Positions 29,890 through 39,733 of a stretch of DNA of 64,000 bases are shown in pieces. Location: the NCBI RefSeq assembly GCF_013375155.1, contig NZ_JABXOF010000008.1, positions 124,001-188,000 of the forward strand, written 5' to 3'. The position numbers and the translations under genes were made by a program. The stretch comes from Serratia ureilytica. GTDB taxonomy: Bacteria > Pseudomonadota > Gammaproteobacteria > Enterobacterales > Enterobacteriaceae. Within the stretch, counting starts at the first letter, position 1; each line of letters starts with the position of its first letter. The notes under the pieces are model-generated. The model had not been told where the DNA came from. It made no database searches and was given only the letters and a program-made list of their open reading frames with translations.

Positions 29890-31194
29890 TTACGCCTGTT
29901 GAGTTTGGTTCATCAGCTCGCTGAAGGTAGTGGCTTTTTCAGTCACTTTCGCTTTTGCCAGCAGGGCTTCAACCGCTTGCTCTTCCAGAGCCACGTTGCG
30001 CATGTTGTTCATCAGCTCTTTGTTTTTGCTGTAGAACTCAATGACTTCGCTCGGATCTTCGTAGGCGGAGGCCATTTCTTCGATCAGCGTCTTCACGCGG
30101 TCTTCGTCAGCTTTCAGATCGTTGGTGCTGATCACTTCGCCCAGCAGCAGGCCAACCACTACGCGGCGTTTGGCTTGCTCTTCGAACAGCTCGCGTGGCA
30201 GTTCCAGCGCTTGCTTCTCGTTGCCGCCGAAACGCTGTGCAGCCTGACGACGCAGCACGTCGATTTCGCCGTCGATCAGCGCAGCAGGCACGTCGATTTC
30301 GTTCGCGCTCACCAGGCCTTCGATCGCCTGAGACTTGATGCGGTTACGCACGGCGCCTTTCAGCTCGCGCTCCATGTTCTTGCGAACTTCGGTGCGCAGG
30401 CCGGCAACGGAACCGTCCGCCACGCCGAAACGCTTGATGAACTCTTCGGTCAGTTCCGGCAGCTCGCGCTCTTCAACTTTCTTCAGCACGATAGCGAATT
30501 TAGCCGCTTTGCCCTTCAGGTTTTCCGCGTGGTAGTCTTCCGGGAAGTTCACGTCGATGGAGAACTCTTCGCCCGCTTTGTGACCGACCAGACCTTCTTC
30601 GAAGCCTGGGATCATGCGGCCCTGGCCCATTGCCAGCACGAAGTCGGACGCTTTGCCGCCTTCGAACTCTTCACCGTCGATAGAACCGGTGAAGTCAACG
30701 GTCACGCGATCTTCAGCTTCCGCCGCGCGATCGGTTTCTTTCCAGGTCGCCTGCTGCTTACGCAGAGTGTCCAGCATCGCGTCGACGTCTTCGTCGTTCA
30801 CTTCCACTACTGGTTTTTCAACTTCGATGTTTTCCAGGCCTTTCAGCTCAACTTCTGGATACACTTCGAATTCAACGGCGAAAGTGAAGTCTTCACCTTC
30901 TTTGTACTCGCCCGGCACGTAGTTTGGTGCGCCGGCCGGATTAATCTTTTCTTTGATGATCGCGTCAACGAAGCTGCGCTGCATCGCTTCGCCCAGCACG
31001 TCCTGACGAACAGAGGCGCCGTAACGCTGTTCCACGATGTTCATCGGCACTTTGCCTTTGCGGAAGCCGTCGATACGCACGCTTTTCGCTGCGTTGATCA
31101 GCTCTTTCTTCACCGCCTGCTTGATAGTATCAGCCGGTACAGTAATAGAGAGACGGCGCCCAAGGCCTTGAGTGGTTTCTACTGAAACTTGCAT
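29890..31194 (-). CDS. tig: Trigger factor
   Basis: Ribosome-bound chaperone and prolyl isomerase that meets nascent chains. 434 residues. The ribosome-docking loop GFRKGKVP (about 43-50) and the FKBP-type isomerase domain (about 150-245; [21 protein letters not shown]) are visible, followed by the long helical C-terminal domain. First in the tig-clpP-clpX-lon chaperone/protease cluster. Confidence 0.98.
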   Translation of the reverse strand: MQVSVETTQGLGRRLSITVPADTIKQAVKKELINAAKSVRIDGFRKGKVPMNIVEQRYGASVRQDVLGEAMQRSFVDAIIKEKINPAGAPNYVPGEYKEGEDFTFAVEFEVYPEVELKGLENIEVEKPVVEVNDEDVDAMLDTLRKQQATWKETDRAAEAEDRVTVDFTGSIDGEEFEGGKASDFVLAMGQGRMIPGFEEGLVGHKAGEEFSIDVNFPEDYHAENLKGKAAKFAIVLKKVEERELPELTEEFIKRFGVADGSVAGLRTEVRKNMERELKGAVRNRIKSQAIEGLVSANEIDVPAALIDGEIDVLRRQAAQRFGGNEKQALELPRELFEEQAKRRVVVGLLLGEVISTNDLKADEDRVKTLIEEMASAYEDPSEVIEFYSKNKELMNNMRNVALEEQAVEALLAKAKVTEKATTFSELMNQTQQA

Positions 31195-31322
31195 CTTGTT
31201 ACCTCAAAAAAATCACAGTGCTCGGTCAACTCCGTTCCAAGAACCAGGACGGCTACAAATAAGAACCGAGTTCCCTGATGACAGAAGCGTCCCGAAACCA
31301 TTCCGGAAAAATAAGACGCGAC

Positions 31323-31351
31323 ATTATAGCGGCGCATGCATGGCGAGTCGA
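31323..31351 (-). promoter_or_regulatory. Sigma-70 promoter of tig
   Basis: Read leftward: TCGACT (31351-31346), 17-nt spacer, perfect -10 TATAAT (31328-31323). Confidence 0.65.
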
Positions 31352-31463
31352 GGAAAGCTAGGCGGCGCAGGCGCGCTAAAAATCACACTTTTGTCGATTC
31401 GATCGCCAAAAGGCCGCCAAAACAGACCGAACGTTGGCCATATTGCGCATCGGCCGTGTCGTC

Positions 31464-31495
31464 GTCAAAAACAGAAACGGCCCGCAGGCCGTTTC
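31464..31495 (-). terminator. Terminator of bolA
   Basis: GAAACGGCC-CGCA-GGCCGTTTC (31474-31495); read leftward it is followed by TGTTTTTG. It lies about 67 nt after the bolA stop. Confidence 0.78.
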
Positions 31496-31561
31496 AAAAT
31501 TCGTCAGTAGTAATACCCTAATTCGAGGGCAAAGTTCCACTGATACCTGAAAATTTCCCCC

Positions 31562-31876
31562 TCAGGCCAGCGTCCCGGCGCCGCGGCACGGCGGCGAGGC
31601 CGGCACGGTATCCTGCAACCCTTCCCACTCTTTGAGCGTATAGGTGTGCAGCGCCAGCGCGTGTACGCCATCGGCCAACTCTTCCGACAATACCCCGTAG
31701 ATGGAGCGGTGACGCGTCAAAAACCGTTCGCCGACGAAGCGATCGCTGACCAATACCACTTTGAAATGACTTTCTGAACCCGCCGGAACGTTATGACGAT
31801 AGCTTTCATCAACGACTTCCAGATACGCGGGCTCAAACGCCGCCCTTAACTTTGCTTCTATTTGCTCGCGAATCAT
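31562..31876 (-). CDS. bolA: BolA family stress and morphology regulator
   Basis: 104-residue BolA protein with the conserved core ([27 protein letters not shown], then [11 protein letters not shown] and [14 protein letters not shown]). BolA proteins bind monothiol glutaredoxins with a [2Fe-2S] cluster through conserved Cys/His residues and BolA also acts as a DNA-binding morphogene in stationary phase. The standard position upstream of tig and divergent from yajG-ampG is conserved. Confidence 0.96.
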   Translation of the reverse strand: MIREQIEAKLRAAFEPAYLEVVDESYRHNVPAGSESHFKVVLVSDRFVGERFLTRHRSIYGVLSEELADGVHALALHTYTLKEWEGLQDTVPASPPCRGAGTLA

Positions 31877-32190
31877 AGGATCTCCTTACAACACCGGCAG
31901 AGGACCGTGCCCATCTAGTTCAATATTAGCCGGTTTTCCCCCGTTTAGACCATCGCCTGGACAAATTTCTCTTTTCTGCGGTCAGAGGATGAGCGTCATC
32001 CCCGCCGCTTGGGGGATTATCCGATTGAGCGGGCCAAAAAAGCGTGTTTTTATCAACGGCAGGTAAAAATTTGTCACTCAGGCGCCTTCCGCGCTTCCAC
32101 CGCACGGCGGCGATGCTATGATGTCGGCAATTCGTTGTCGGCTATCCCGCTCTGATTATTGCTAAATCCATCGAGAATGAGACAGAAAAC
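31877..32190. other. bolA-yajG divergent promoter region
   Basis: 314 bases between divergent genes, with no open frame of interest. It contains a small hairpin ATCCCC-GCCGCTT-GGGGAT near 31998-32017 and a possible yajG -10 TATGAT near 32118. No convincing -35 was found for either gene; bolA is typically driven by RpoS, whose promoters are hard to call by eye. Confidence 0.4.
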
Positions 32191-32769
32191 ATGTTAAAGA
32201 AACTTTGTCTTCCTTTGCTGACCGCCCTGCTGCTGGCCGGCTGCGCGACCAGCAGCAACACCCTGAACGTCACGCCGAAAATCGTTCTGCCGCAGCAGGA
32301 TCCGACCCTGCAGGGCATCACCATCAGCATCAACGGCGCGGATCAGCGCACCGATCAGGCGCTGGCCAAGGTAAACCGCGACGGCCAACTGGTCACGCTG
32401 ACGCCGTCGCGCGATCTGCGTTTCCTGCTGCAGGAAGTGCTGGAGAAACAAATGGGCGCCCGCGGTTACATGATTGGCGCCGACGGCCCGGTCGCGCTGC
32501 AGGTGGTCGTCAATAATCTGTACGCGGACGTATCCGAAGGCAACCTGCGCTACAACATCACCACCAAAGCCGACATCTCGATCATCGCCCAGGCGAAGAA
32601 CGGCAACAAACAGGTGAAAAACTACCGCTCGACCTATAACGTGCAGGGCGCCTTCACGGCGACCAACGACAAGATCACCGACGCCGTCAACTCCGTGCTG
32701 GGCGACGTGATCGCAGATATGGCGCAGGACACCAGCGTCAACGACTTTATCAAGCAAAACGCGCGCTAA
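32191..32769 (+). CDS. yajG: YajG family lipoprotein
   Basis: 192-residue lipoprotein: signal peptide and lipobox LAGC (Cys18), then a single YajG domain (PQQDPTLQGITISINGADQRT through NDKITDAVNSVLGDVIADMAQD). Function is not established. Directly upstream of ampG (51-nt gap), as in E. coli where the two form an operon next to bolA. Confidence 0.93.
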   Translation: MLKKLCLPLLTALLLAGCATSSNTLNVTPKIVLPQQDPTLQGITISINGADQRTDQALAKVNRDGQLVTLTPSRDLRFLLQEVLEKQMGARGYMIGADGPVALQVVVNNLYADVSEGNLRYNITTKADISIIAQAKNGNKQVKNYRSTYNVQGAFTATNDKITDAVNSVLGDVIADMAQDTSVNDFIKQNAR

Positions 32770-32781
32770 TCGGCGCGCCTG

Positions 32782-32807
32782 GCGCCGCCCGGCGGATCGG
32801 GCGGCGC
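32782..32807 (+). other. Stable hairpin in the yajG-ampG gap
   Basis: GCGCCGCCCG-GCGGAT-CGGGCGGCGC, a 10-bp GC-only perfect stem with no U-tract, ending 13 nt before the ampG start codon. It could modulate ampG translation or protect the yajG mRNA end. Confidence 0.6.
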
Positions 32808-32820
32808 AGACAGGGAACTC

Positions 32821-34299
32821 ATGTCGAAACACTATCTGAACATCTTCACCCAGCGTAACTCCGCCATTCTGCTGCTGCTGGGCTTCGCGTCGGGTCTGCC
32901 GCTGGCACTGACCTCCGGCACGCTGCAAGCCTGGATGACCGTCGAAAACATCGATCTGAAAACCATCGGCATCTTCTCGCTGGTGGGCCAGGCCTACGTC
33001 TTCAAATTCCTCTGGTCGCCCTTCATGGATCGCTATACCCCGCCGTTCCTCGGGCGGCGGCGCGGTTGGCTGCTGATCAGCCAGCTGCTGCTGGTGGCGG
33101 CGATCGTGGCGATGGGCTTTATGCAACCCGCGCAGCACCTGTGGTGGCTGGCGGCGTTGGCGGTGCTGGTGGCGTTCTGCTCCGCCTCGCAAGATATCGT
33201 GTTCGACGCCTATAAAACCGACCTGCTGAAAGCCGAAGAACGCGGCGCGGGCGCGGCGATATCGGTGCTGGGTTATCGGCTGGCGATGCTGGTTTCCGGC
33301 GGCCTGGCGCTGTGGCTGGCGGATCGCTATTTCGGCTGGCAAGCCACCTACTGGCTGATGGCCGGATTGATGCTGATCGGCGTGGCCGCCACGCTGATGG
33401 CGCCGGAACCGGATGAAAGCATCCCGGCGCCGCGCACCATGGAACAGGCGGTCGTCGCGCCGCTGCGCGATTTCTTCAGCCGCAACAACGCCTGGCTGAT
33501 CCTGCTGCTGATCGTGATGTACAAAATGGGCGACGCCTTCGCCGGCAGCCTGAGCACCACCTTCCTGATCCGCGGCGTGGGATTCGACGCCGGCGAAGTG
33601 GGGCTGGTGAACAAAACCCTCGGGCTGTTCGCCACCATCGTCGGCGCTCTGTTCGGCGGCGTGCTGATGCAGCGTCTCACCCTGTTCCGCGCCCTGATGC
33701 TGTTCGGCGTCCTGCAGGCGGTATCCAATCTCGGCTATTGGATTCTGGCGGTGACCGACAAGAACCTGCTCACCATGGGCAGCGCCATCTTCCTTGAAAA
33801 CCTGTGCGGCGGCATGGGCACCGCGGCCTTCGTCGCGCTGCTGATGACGCTGTGCAACCGTTCGTTCTCCGCCACCCAGTTCGCGCTGCTGTCGGCGCTG
33901 TCCGCCGTGGGTCGCGTTTATGTCGGGCCGATCGCCGGCTGGTTCGTCGAAGCCCATGGTTGGCCGCTGTTCTATCTGTTCTCGATCGCCGCCGCGCTGC
34001 CGGGCTTGCTGTTGCTCGGCGTCTGCCGCCAGACGCTGGAACACACCCAGCAGCATGGCGATTTTATGCCGCGCACCGCGTTTACCCAGGCTTACCGCTG
34101 GGCGCTGCGCCTGCTGACGCTGGGCTGCTCGCTGCTGGGGCTGTGGTTGCTGCTGCTGATCGCCAATGCGCTCGACTGGACGCAGGCGCCGCTGTTGGCC
34201 GACCGGCTGCTGCAGATCGGCGCCGCATTGAGCCTGCTCGGCGTCGCGATGGGCAGCATGCTGGATTATCTGGCGCTGCGCCGCGCTCGTTTGGCGTAA
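32821..34299 (+). CDS. ampG: Muropeptide permease AmpG
   Basis: Inner-membrane major facilitator permease that imports GlcNAc-anhydroMurNAc peptides for cell-wall recycling and thereby supplies the ligand that induces AmpR/ampC. 492 residues with about 14 hydrophobic segments; conserved LLGFASGLPLALTSGTLQAW, FKFLWSPFMDRY and FCSASQDIVFDAYKTDLL near the N-terminal half. Length fits E. coli AmpG (491). ampC-ampR is not in this window. Confidence 0.96.
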   Translation: MSKHYLNIFTQRNSAILLLLGFASGLPLALTSGTLQAWMTVENIDLKTIGIFSLVGQAYVFKFLWSPFMDRYTPPFLGRRRGWLLISQLLLVAAIVAMGFMQPAQHLWWLAALAVLVAFCSASQDIVFDAYKTDLLKAEERGAGAAISVLGYRLAMLVSGGLALWLADRYFGWQATYWLMAGLMLIGVAATLMAPEPDESIPAPRTMEQAVVAPLRDFFSRNNAWLILLLIVMYKMGDAFAGSLSTTFLIRGVGFDAGEVGLVNKTLGLFATIVGALFGGVLMQRLTLFRALMLFGVLQAVSNLGYWILAVTDKNLLTMGSAIFLENLCGGMGTAAFVALLMTLCNRSFSATQFALLSALSAVGRVYVGPIAGWFVEAHGWPLFYLFSIAAALPGLLLLGVCRQTLEHTQQHGDFMPRTAFTQAYRWALRLLTLGCSLLGLWLLLLIANALDWTQAPLLADRLLQIGAALSLLGVAMGSMLDYLALRRARLA

Positions 34300-34739
34300 C
34301 CCGACCGGCCGGCGATTTTGCCGGCCGAAAAAAAAGCGATCCGGGGGTGTATTTATTTCGTTAAAAAAAGATAATCAGCGAGAAAATTATTTTTTTATCC
34401 GACTGCGGCGCTCGGAAATAAAATTAAATTCACCTTTAAGACACAATTATTTTACATTAAATAAACCTTTTCTGCGTATTTCCCCGCCGCGCATTTCTTC
34501 GCCAGATTCATCATACCTTTAGTTTTCCTTAACATACGGACTGCTCGTCACGATTCAGCGTGCCAACGCGTTGTTGTCATTGGTAAATTGTCACGCAGGG
34601 TTACATCTGTGACCCCCTTAACAGAAAGTGTCAACAAGCCGCTGACACTCCCTTAAGCATGTTTACAGTACTGCAACCTTCCCGTAAAATGCCCGCACAC
34701 ATGAAACGACAATTGAGCCTTTGTTATTGAGGTCGTTAG
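34300..34739. other. Upstream region of the cyo operon
   Basis: 440 bases with no gene. It begins with a stem-loop after ampG (CGGCCGGC-GATTTT-GCCGGCCG, 34306-34327) followed by an A run rather than a T run, so it is not a standard terminator in the rightward direction. A strongly AT-rich stretch follows (about 34340-34480). The region ends with the cyo promoter (34662-34690). Its length fits oxygen and iron control of cyo known in E. coli (ArcA, FNR), but I do not assign specific sites. Confidence 0.55.
34662..34690 (+). promoter_or_regulatory. Sigma-70 promoter of cyoABCDE
   Basis: TTTACA (34662-34667), 17-nt spacer, TAAAAT (34685-34690), about 50 nt upstream of the cyoA start. Confidence 0.7.
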
Positions 34740-35690
34740 ATGAGACTTAAGAAATACAATAAAAGTATTGGGATGCTGTCATTAATTGCAGGCACTGTAT
34801 TGCTCAGTGGCTGCGATATGGTTTTGATGAATCCCAAAGGAGCAATTGGTGTTGAGCAACGGACACTGATTATCACTGCAATCGCGTTGATGTTGATCGT
34901 GGTGGTGCCAGTTATCTTCATGGCGTTCGCCTTTGCCTGGAAGTATCGCGCTTCCAACAAAGACGCCAAGTACAGTCCGAACTGGGCCCACTCCAACAAG
35001 ATCGAAGCGGTCGTCTGGACCATTCCTATCATTATCATCGCCATCCTTGGCACCATTACCTGGAAGACTACCCACGAACTCGACCCGTTCAAGCCGATTG
35101 TCACCGACAAGAAGCCGATGACGATCGAAGTGGTGTCGCTCGACTGGAAATGGCTGTTCATCTATCCGGAACAAGGCATTGCGACCGTTAATGAGCTGGC
35201 TTTCCCGAAAGATGTTCCAGTCGAATTCAAGATCACCTCTAACTCGGTAATGAACTCGTTCTTTATCCCGCAGTTGGGTGGACAGATTTATGCGATGGCC
35301 GGCATGCAGACCAAACTGCACCTGATCGGCAACGAAGCCGGTGCCTACAAGGGCATCTCCAGCAGCTACAGCGGCGCAGGCTTCTCCGGTATGAAATTCA
35401 CCGCGATCGTTACCCCGACCGAAGGCGACTTCGATCAGTGGGTGGCCAAGGTGAAGGCATCGCCTAAAAACCTGAACACCACCGACGACTTTAACAAACT
35501 GGCAGAGCCGAGTGAAAACAACCCGGTCGAGTACTTTGCCGCTGTCAAACCGAATTTGTTCAAAGAAACAATTGCCAAATTCATGGGCGACATGGATATG
35601 CACAAGGGCGCTGGCGCGCACGAAGGCATGGACATGAGCCAAGGTATGGACATGGGTGAACATGCTGCTCACGCCGGAGCCGAGGAATAA
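34740..35690 (+). CDS. cyoA: Cytochrome bo3 ubiquinol oxidase subunit II
   Basis: Subunit II of the aerobic proton-pumping quinol oxidase. 316 residues: lipoprotein signal with LLSGC (Cys25), two membrane segments (about 44-66 and 90-110), and a periplasmic cupredoxin domain ([22 protein letters not shown]) lacking the CuA cysteines, as expected for a quinol rather than cytochrome c oxidase. The C-terminal tail is rich in Met, His and Gly ([18 protein letters not shown]). First gene of cyoABCDE; 3 nt before cyoB. Confidence 0.97.
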   Translation: MRLKKYNKSIGMLSLIAGTVLLSGCDMVLMNPKGAIGVEQRTLIITAIALMLIVVVPVIFMAFAFAWKYRASNKDAKYSPNWAHSNKIEAVVWTIPIIIIAILGTITWKTTHELDPFKPIVTDKKPMTIEVVSLDWKWLFIYPEQGIATVNELAFPKDVPVEFKITSNSVMNSFFIPQLGGQIYAMAGMQTKLHLIGNEAGAYKGISSSYSGAGFSGMKFTAIVTPTEGDFDQWVAKVKASPKNLNTTDDFNKLAEPSENNPVEYFAAVKPNLFKETIAKFMGDMDMHKGAGAHEGMDMSQGMDMGEHAAHAGAEE

Positions 35691-35693
35691 CTG

Positions 35694-37685
35694 ATGTTGG
35701 GAAAATTAACACTTGATGCGGTTCCGTACCACGAACCGATCATCATGGTCACCGTAGCCGCAATTATCGTCGGGGGCCTGGCAGTGCTGGCGCTGCTGAC
35801 CTATTTCGGCAAATGGAAGTGGCTGTGGAGCGAATGGCTGACTTCGGTCGACCATAAAAAAATTGGTATCATGTATATCGTCGTGGCGATGGTCATGCTG
35901 CTGCGCGGCTTCGCCGACGCCATCATGATGCGTAGCCAGCAGGCGTTGGCGTCCGCCGGCGAAGCCGGATTCCTGCCGCCGCACCACTACGACCAGATCT
36001 TCACCGCGCACGGCGTCATCATGATCTTCTTCATGGCGATGCCTTTCGTGGTCGGCCTGATGAACGTCGTGGTGCCGCTGCAAATCGGCGCGCGCGACGT
36101 CGCCTTCCCGTTCCTGAACTCCCTGAGCTTCTGGTTCTTCGTGGTGGGCGTTGTGCTGATCAACATCTCCCTGGGGGTCGGTGAATTCGCTCAGACCGGT
36201 TGGCTGGCGTATCCGCCGCTGTCGGGTAAAGAGTACAGTCCTGGCGTCGGGGTCGATTACTGGATCTGGAGTCTGCAGATTTCCGGTCTGGGTACCCTGC
36301 TGACCGGCGTGAACTTCTTCGCCACCATTCTGAAGATGCGTGCCCCTGGCATGCCTATGATGAAGATGCCGGTGTTCACCTGGGCGGCGCTGTGTACCAA
36401 CGTCCTGATCATCGTTTCTTTCCCAATTCTGACCGTCACCATCGCGCTGCTGACCCTGGATCGCTATCTGGGCACCCATTTCTTCACCAATGATATGGGC
36501 GGCAACATGATGATGTACATCAACCTGATTTGGGCCTGGGGTCACCCAGAGGTGTACATTCTGGTTCTGCCGGTGTTCGGCGTGTTCTCCGAAGTCACCG
36601 CGACCTTCTCCAGAAAACGCCTGTTCGGCTATACCTCACTGGTATGGGCAACTATCGCGATCACCGTTCTGTCGTTCATCGTCTGGCTGCACCACTTCTT
36701 CACCATGGGGTCCGGCGCGAACGTTAACGCCTTCTTCGGTATCGCCACCATGATCATTTCCATCCCGACCGGGGTGAAAATCTTCAACTGGCTGTTCACC
36801 ATGTATCAGGGCCGCATCAAGCTCAACTCCGCAATGCTGTGGACCGTTGGCTTCATCATCACCTTCTCCGTGGGTGGTATGACCGGCGTTCTGCTGGCGG
36901 TGCCGGGCGCGAACTTCGTGCTGCACAACAGCCTGTTCCTGATCGCGCACTTCCACAACGTCATCATCGGCGGCGTGGTGTTCGGTTGCTTCGCGGGCCT
37001 GACCTACTGGTTCCCGAAATCCTTCGGCTTCACGCTGAACGAAAAATGGGGCATCCGCGCGTTCTGGTTCTGGATCATCGGCTTCTTCACCGCCTTCATG
37101 CCGCTGTACGCATTGGGCTTTATGGGCATGACCCGTCGTATCAGCCAGAACATTAACCCTGAGTTCCACCCTCTGCTGCTGGTTGCAGCCGGCGGTGCGG
37201 CGCTGATCGCCTGCGGCATCTTGTGCCAGCTGACCCAGATCTTCGTCAGTATCCGTGACCGCGAACAGAACCGCGATCTGACCGGTGACCCATGGGGCGC
37301 TCGTACTCTGGAGTGGTCAACGTCTTCTCCACCGCCGTTCTATAACTTTGCCGTAGTGCCGCAGATTCATGACCGTGATGAGTTCTGGGACATGAAAGAA
37401 AAAGGCGAAGCCTATAAGAAACCGGCTAAGTACGAACCGATTCATATGCCTAAGAACACCGGCGCCGGCGTTATCATCGCCTTCTTCAGCCTGGTATTCG
37501 GTTTCGCAATGATTTGGGAAATCTGGTGGATGGCTCTGGCCGGTTTCATCGGTATGATCGTCGTCTGGATCGGCAAGAGCTTCGATCACGATGTTGACTA
37601 CTATGTGCAGGTTGATGAAATCGAGCGCATTGAGAACCAACACTACGAACAAATCCGTAAAGCAGGCGTGAACCATGTCAACTGA
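35694..37685 (+). CDS. cyoB: Cytochrome bo3 ubiquinol oxidase subunit I
   Basis: Catalytic heme-copper subunit, 663 residues, carrying low-spin heme b, heme o3 and CuB. Landmark segments are [12 protein letters not shown] (heme b ligand His), [17 protein letters not shown] (CuB His and the cross-linked His-Tyr) and WLHHFFTMG (two CuB His), with [18 protein letters not shown] (heme ligands). Overlaps cyoC by 11 nt. Confidence 0.98.
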   Translation: MLGKLTLDAVPYHEPIIMVTVAAIIVGGLAVLALLTYFGKWKWLWSEWLTSVDHKKIGIMYIVVAMVMLLRGFADAIMMRSQQALASAGEAGFLPPHHYDQIFTAHGVIMIFFMAMPFVVGLMNVVVPLQIGARDVAFPFLNSLSFWFFVVGVVLINISLGVGEFAQTGWLAYPPLSGKEYSPGVGVDYWIWSLQISGLGTLLTGVNFFATILKMRAPGMPMMKMPVFTWAALCTNVLIIVSFPILTVTIALLTLDRYLGTHFFTNDMGGNMMMYINLIWAWGHPEVYILVLPVFGVFSEVTATFSRKRLFGYTSLVWATIAITVLSFIVWLHHFFTMGSGANVNAFFGIATMIISIPTGVKIFNWLFTMYQGRIKLNSAMLWTVGFIITFSVGGMTGVLLAVPGANFVLHNSLFLIAHFHNVIIGGVVFGCFAGLTYWFPKSFGFTLNEKWGIRAFWFWIIGFFTAFMPLYALGFMGMTRRISQNINPEFHPLLLVAAGGAALIACGILCQLTQIFVSIRDREQNRDLTGDPWGARTLEWSTSSPPPFYNFAVVPQIHDRDEFWDMKEKGEAYKKPAKYEPIHMPKNTGAGVIIAFFSLVFGFAMIWEIWWMALAGFIGMIVVWIGKSFDHDVDYYVQVDEIERIENQHYEQIRKAGVNHVN

Positions 37686-38289
37686 AACTCTGACCAATCA
37701 TAACGCAGCCCATGCAGAGCATGGGCACCACGATGCGGGTGAGACCAAGGTCTTCGGATTCTGGATCTACCTGATGAGCGACTGTATTTTGTTTGCGAGC
37801 TTGTTCGCGACTTATGCAGTCCTGGTGAACGGGACCGCCGGCGGTCCCTCTGGCAAAGACATCTTCGACCTGAAGTTTGTCTTGGTCGAAACTTTCCTGC
37901 TGTTATTCAGCTCCATCACCTACGGCATGGCGATGATCGCCATGAACAAGGGTAAAGTTGGCGGTGTAAACACCTGGCTGTTCCTGACCTTCCTGTTCGG
38001 TCTGGGCTTCGTGGCGATGGAAATCTATGAATTCCATCACCTGATCGCCGAAGGCTTCGGTCCGGATCGCAGCGCGTTCCTGTCCAGCTTCTTCGCGCTG
38101 GTCGGCACCCACGGTCTGCACGTGACTTCCGGCCTGATTTGGATCATCGTGCTGATGATTCAGGTGAGCAAGTTCGGCCTGACCGCGACCAACAAAACCC
38201 GCCTGATGTGCCTGAGCCTGTTCTGGCACTTCCTGGACGTGGTCTGGATCTGCGTATTTACCGTTGTCTACCTGCTGGGGGTTATGTAA
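37675..38289 (+). CDS. cyoC: Cytochrome bo3 ubiquinol oxidase subunit III
   Basis: 204-residue subunit III with five membrane segments. Family features [23 protein letters not shown] and [13 protein letters not shown] are present. Starts inside the end of cyoB and ends with a TAATG overlap with cyoD, so the genes are translationally linked. Confidence 0.97.
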   Translation: MSTETLTNHNAAHAEHGHHDAGETKVFGFWIYLMSDCILFASLFATYAVLVNGTAGGPSGKDIFDLKFVLVETFLLLFSSITYGMAMIAMNKGKVGGVNTWLFLTFLFGLGFVAMEIYEFHHLIAEGFGPDRSAFLSSFFALVGTHGLHVTSGLIWIIVLMIQVSKFGLTATNKTRLMCLSLFWHFLDVVWICVFTVVYLLGVM

Positions 38290-38627
38290 TGAGCCATTCA
38301 TCCCATGAAACCTCTCACGGCGGCGCAAGCCACGGCAGCGTGAAGTCATACCTGATCGGCTTTATCCTGTCGATCATCCTGACGGTAATTCCATTTGCGA
38401 TGGTAATGAACGGCACTGCCTCTCATTCCACCATCCTGGCGGTTGTTGTCGGTATGGCGGTTATCCAGGTGATTGTTCACCTGGTTTACTTCCTGCACAT
38501 GAACACCTCATCGGAAGAGCGCTGGAACCTGGTGGCATTGCTGTTCACCGCTATGATCATCGGTATCGTTGTTGTAGGTTCACTCTGGATTATGTACAAC
38601 CTCAACATCAATATGATGGTCGATTAA
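38289..38627 (+). CDS. cyoD: Cytochrome bo3 ubiquinol oxidase subunit IV
   Basis: 112-residue subunit IV with a His/Ser-rich N-terminus ([16 protein letters not shown]) and three membrane segments. Its ATG shares one base with the cyoC stop. A longer in-frame reading exists but overlaps cyoC by 150 bases without support. Confidence 0.96.
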   Translation: MSHSSHETSHGGASHGSVKSYLIGFILSIILTVIPFAMVMNGTASHSTILAVVVGMAVIQVIVHLVYFLHMNTSSEERWNLVALLFTAMIIGIVVVGSLWIMYNLNINMMVD

Positions 38628-38644
38628 GAGCTGAGCTGCACGTG

Positions 38645-39535
38645 ATGATTAAGCAATACCTGCAAGTCACTAAACCAGGAATTATTTTCGGCAATTTAAT
38701 TTCTGTCGTTGGGGGATTCCTGCTCGCTTCCAAAGGGAGCATCGACTATCCCCTGTTTCTCGCCACCCTGGTGGGTGTCTCGTTGGTGGTCGCGTCGGGC
38801 TGTGTGTTTAACAACTACATCGACCGCGACATCGACAAGAAGATGGAGAGAACGAAGAATCGGGTGCTGGTAAAAGGCCTGATCGCGCCGAGTGTCACCC
38901 TGGTTTATGCGACCGCGTTGGGTATTGTGGGCTTCGCGTTGCTGTATATCGCGGCCAACCCGCTGGCCATGTGGCTGGCGGTGATGGGCTTCGTGGTTTA
39001 TGTCGGCGTTTACAGCCTGTACATGAAGCGCCACTCGGTCTACGGCACGCTGATCGGCAGCTTGTCGGGTGCCGCGCCGCCGGTTATCGGTTACTGCGCG
39101 GTCACCAACGAGTTCGACGCCGGTGCGTTGATCCTGCTGGCTATCTTTAGCCTGTGGCAGATGCCGCATTCTTATGCGATCGCTATCTTCCGCTTTAAAG
39201 ATTACCAGGCGGCCAACATTCCGGTGCTGCCGGTGGTGAAAGGCATTTCCGTCGCCAAGAACCACATCACGGTCTACATCCTGGCGTTTATGATCGCCAC
39301 GCTGATGCTGACCCTGGTGGGCTACGCCGGCTACAAATACCTGATCGTCGCTGCGGCGGTGAGCGTATGGTGGCTGGGCATGGCGCTGCGCGGTTACAAA
39401 ACCGAAAACGACAGCGTCTGGGCGCGTAAACTGTTCGTGTTCTCCATCGTCGCCATCACCTCGCTGAGCGTGATGATGTCGATCGACTTCAGCGCCACGG
39501 CGGCGCCTGAAGCGCTGGTGACCTACGTTTGGTAA
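38645..39535 (+). CDS. cyoE: Protoheme IX farnesyltransferase (heme O synthase)
   Basis: UbiA-type prenyltransferase that adds a farnesyl chain to heme B to give heme O, the cofactor of subunit I. 296 residues; the aspartate motif [18 protein letters not shown] and the loop [18 protein letters not shown] are present among about nine membrane segments. ATG 38645 is preceded in frame by a GTG at 38642; either could be used. Confidence 0.97.
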   Translation: MIKQYLQVTKPGIIFGNLISVVGGFLLASKGSIDYPLFLATLVGVSLVVASGCVFNNYIDRDIDKKMERTKNRVLVKGLIAPSVTLVYATALGIVGFALLYIAANPLAMWLAVMGFVVYVGVYSLYMKRHSVYGTLIGSLSGAAPPVIGYCAVTNEFDAGALILLAIFSLWQMPHSYAIAIFRFKDYQAANIPVLPVVKGISVAKNHITVYILAFMIATLMLTLVGYAGYKYLIVAAAVSVWWLGMALRGYKTENDSVWARKLFVFSIVAITSLSVMMSIDFSATAAPEALVTYVW

Positions 39536-39550
39536 GCCAAATCATCTGTC

Positions 39551-39580
39551 AATGGGCCGCGTATGCGGCCCATTTTATTT
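39551..39580 (+). terminator. Terminator of the cyo operon
   Basis: ATGGGCCGC-GTAT-GCGGCCCAT (39552-39573) followed by TTTATTTG, 17 nt after cyoE. Confidence 0.9.
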
Positions 39581-39629
39581 GTCACGCCGAAAAGCGGCCA
39601 AACTGTAATATCTGTTAAACAACATTCGA

Positions 39630-39658
39630 TTTACCCCCCCTGCCCTGCACACTAAAAT
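39630..39658 (+). promoter_or_regulatory. Possible sigma-70 promoter before yajR
   Basis: TTTACC (39630-39635), 17-nt spacer, TAAAAT (39653-39658). Transcription would begin near 39665 and run at once into the hairpin at 39678-39720. Confidence 0.55.
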
Positions 39659-39677
39659 GACGCAGCTTTACAGAAAT

Positions 39678-39720
39678 CATGCCATCAGGCGCTGTCTCAA
39701 CGTCTGATGGCATGGTTTTT
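39678..39720 (+). terminator. Terminator-like hairpin in the yajR leader
   Basis: CATGCCATCAG (39678-39688) pairs perfectly with CTGATGGCATG (39704-39714), followed by GTTTTT. This intrinsic-terminator shape ends 13 nt before the yajR GTG start, so it either attenuates yajR or ends a short independent RNA. Confidence 0.7.
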
Positions 39721-39733
39721 ACCGAGGTTTGAC

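Larger units (their letters stand above)
31195..31561. other. bolA-tig intergenic region
   Basis: 367 bases without a gene. Contents I can name: the tig promoter at 31323-31351 with about 120 nt of untranslated leader, and the bolA terminator at 31464-31495. The leader between about 31195 and 31320 shows no obvious strong structure. Confidence 0.5.

Noticed and set aside
32194-34056. Long leftward open frame across yajG and ampG
   Set aside because: Spans two genes and the hairpin between them on the opposite strand; His/Gln/Arg-rich low-complexity, not a protein family.
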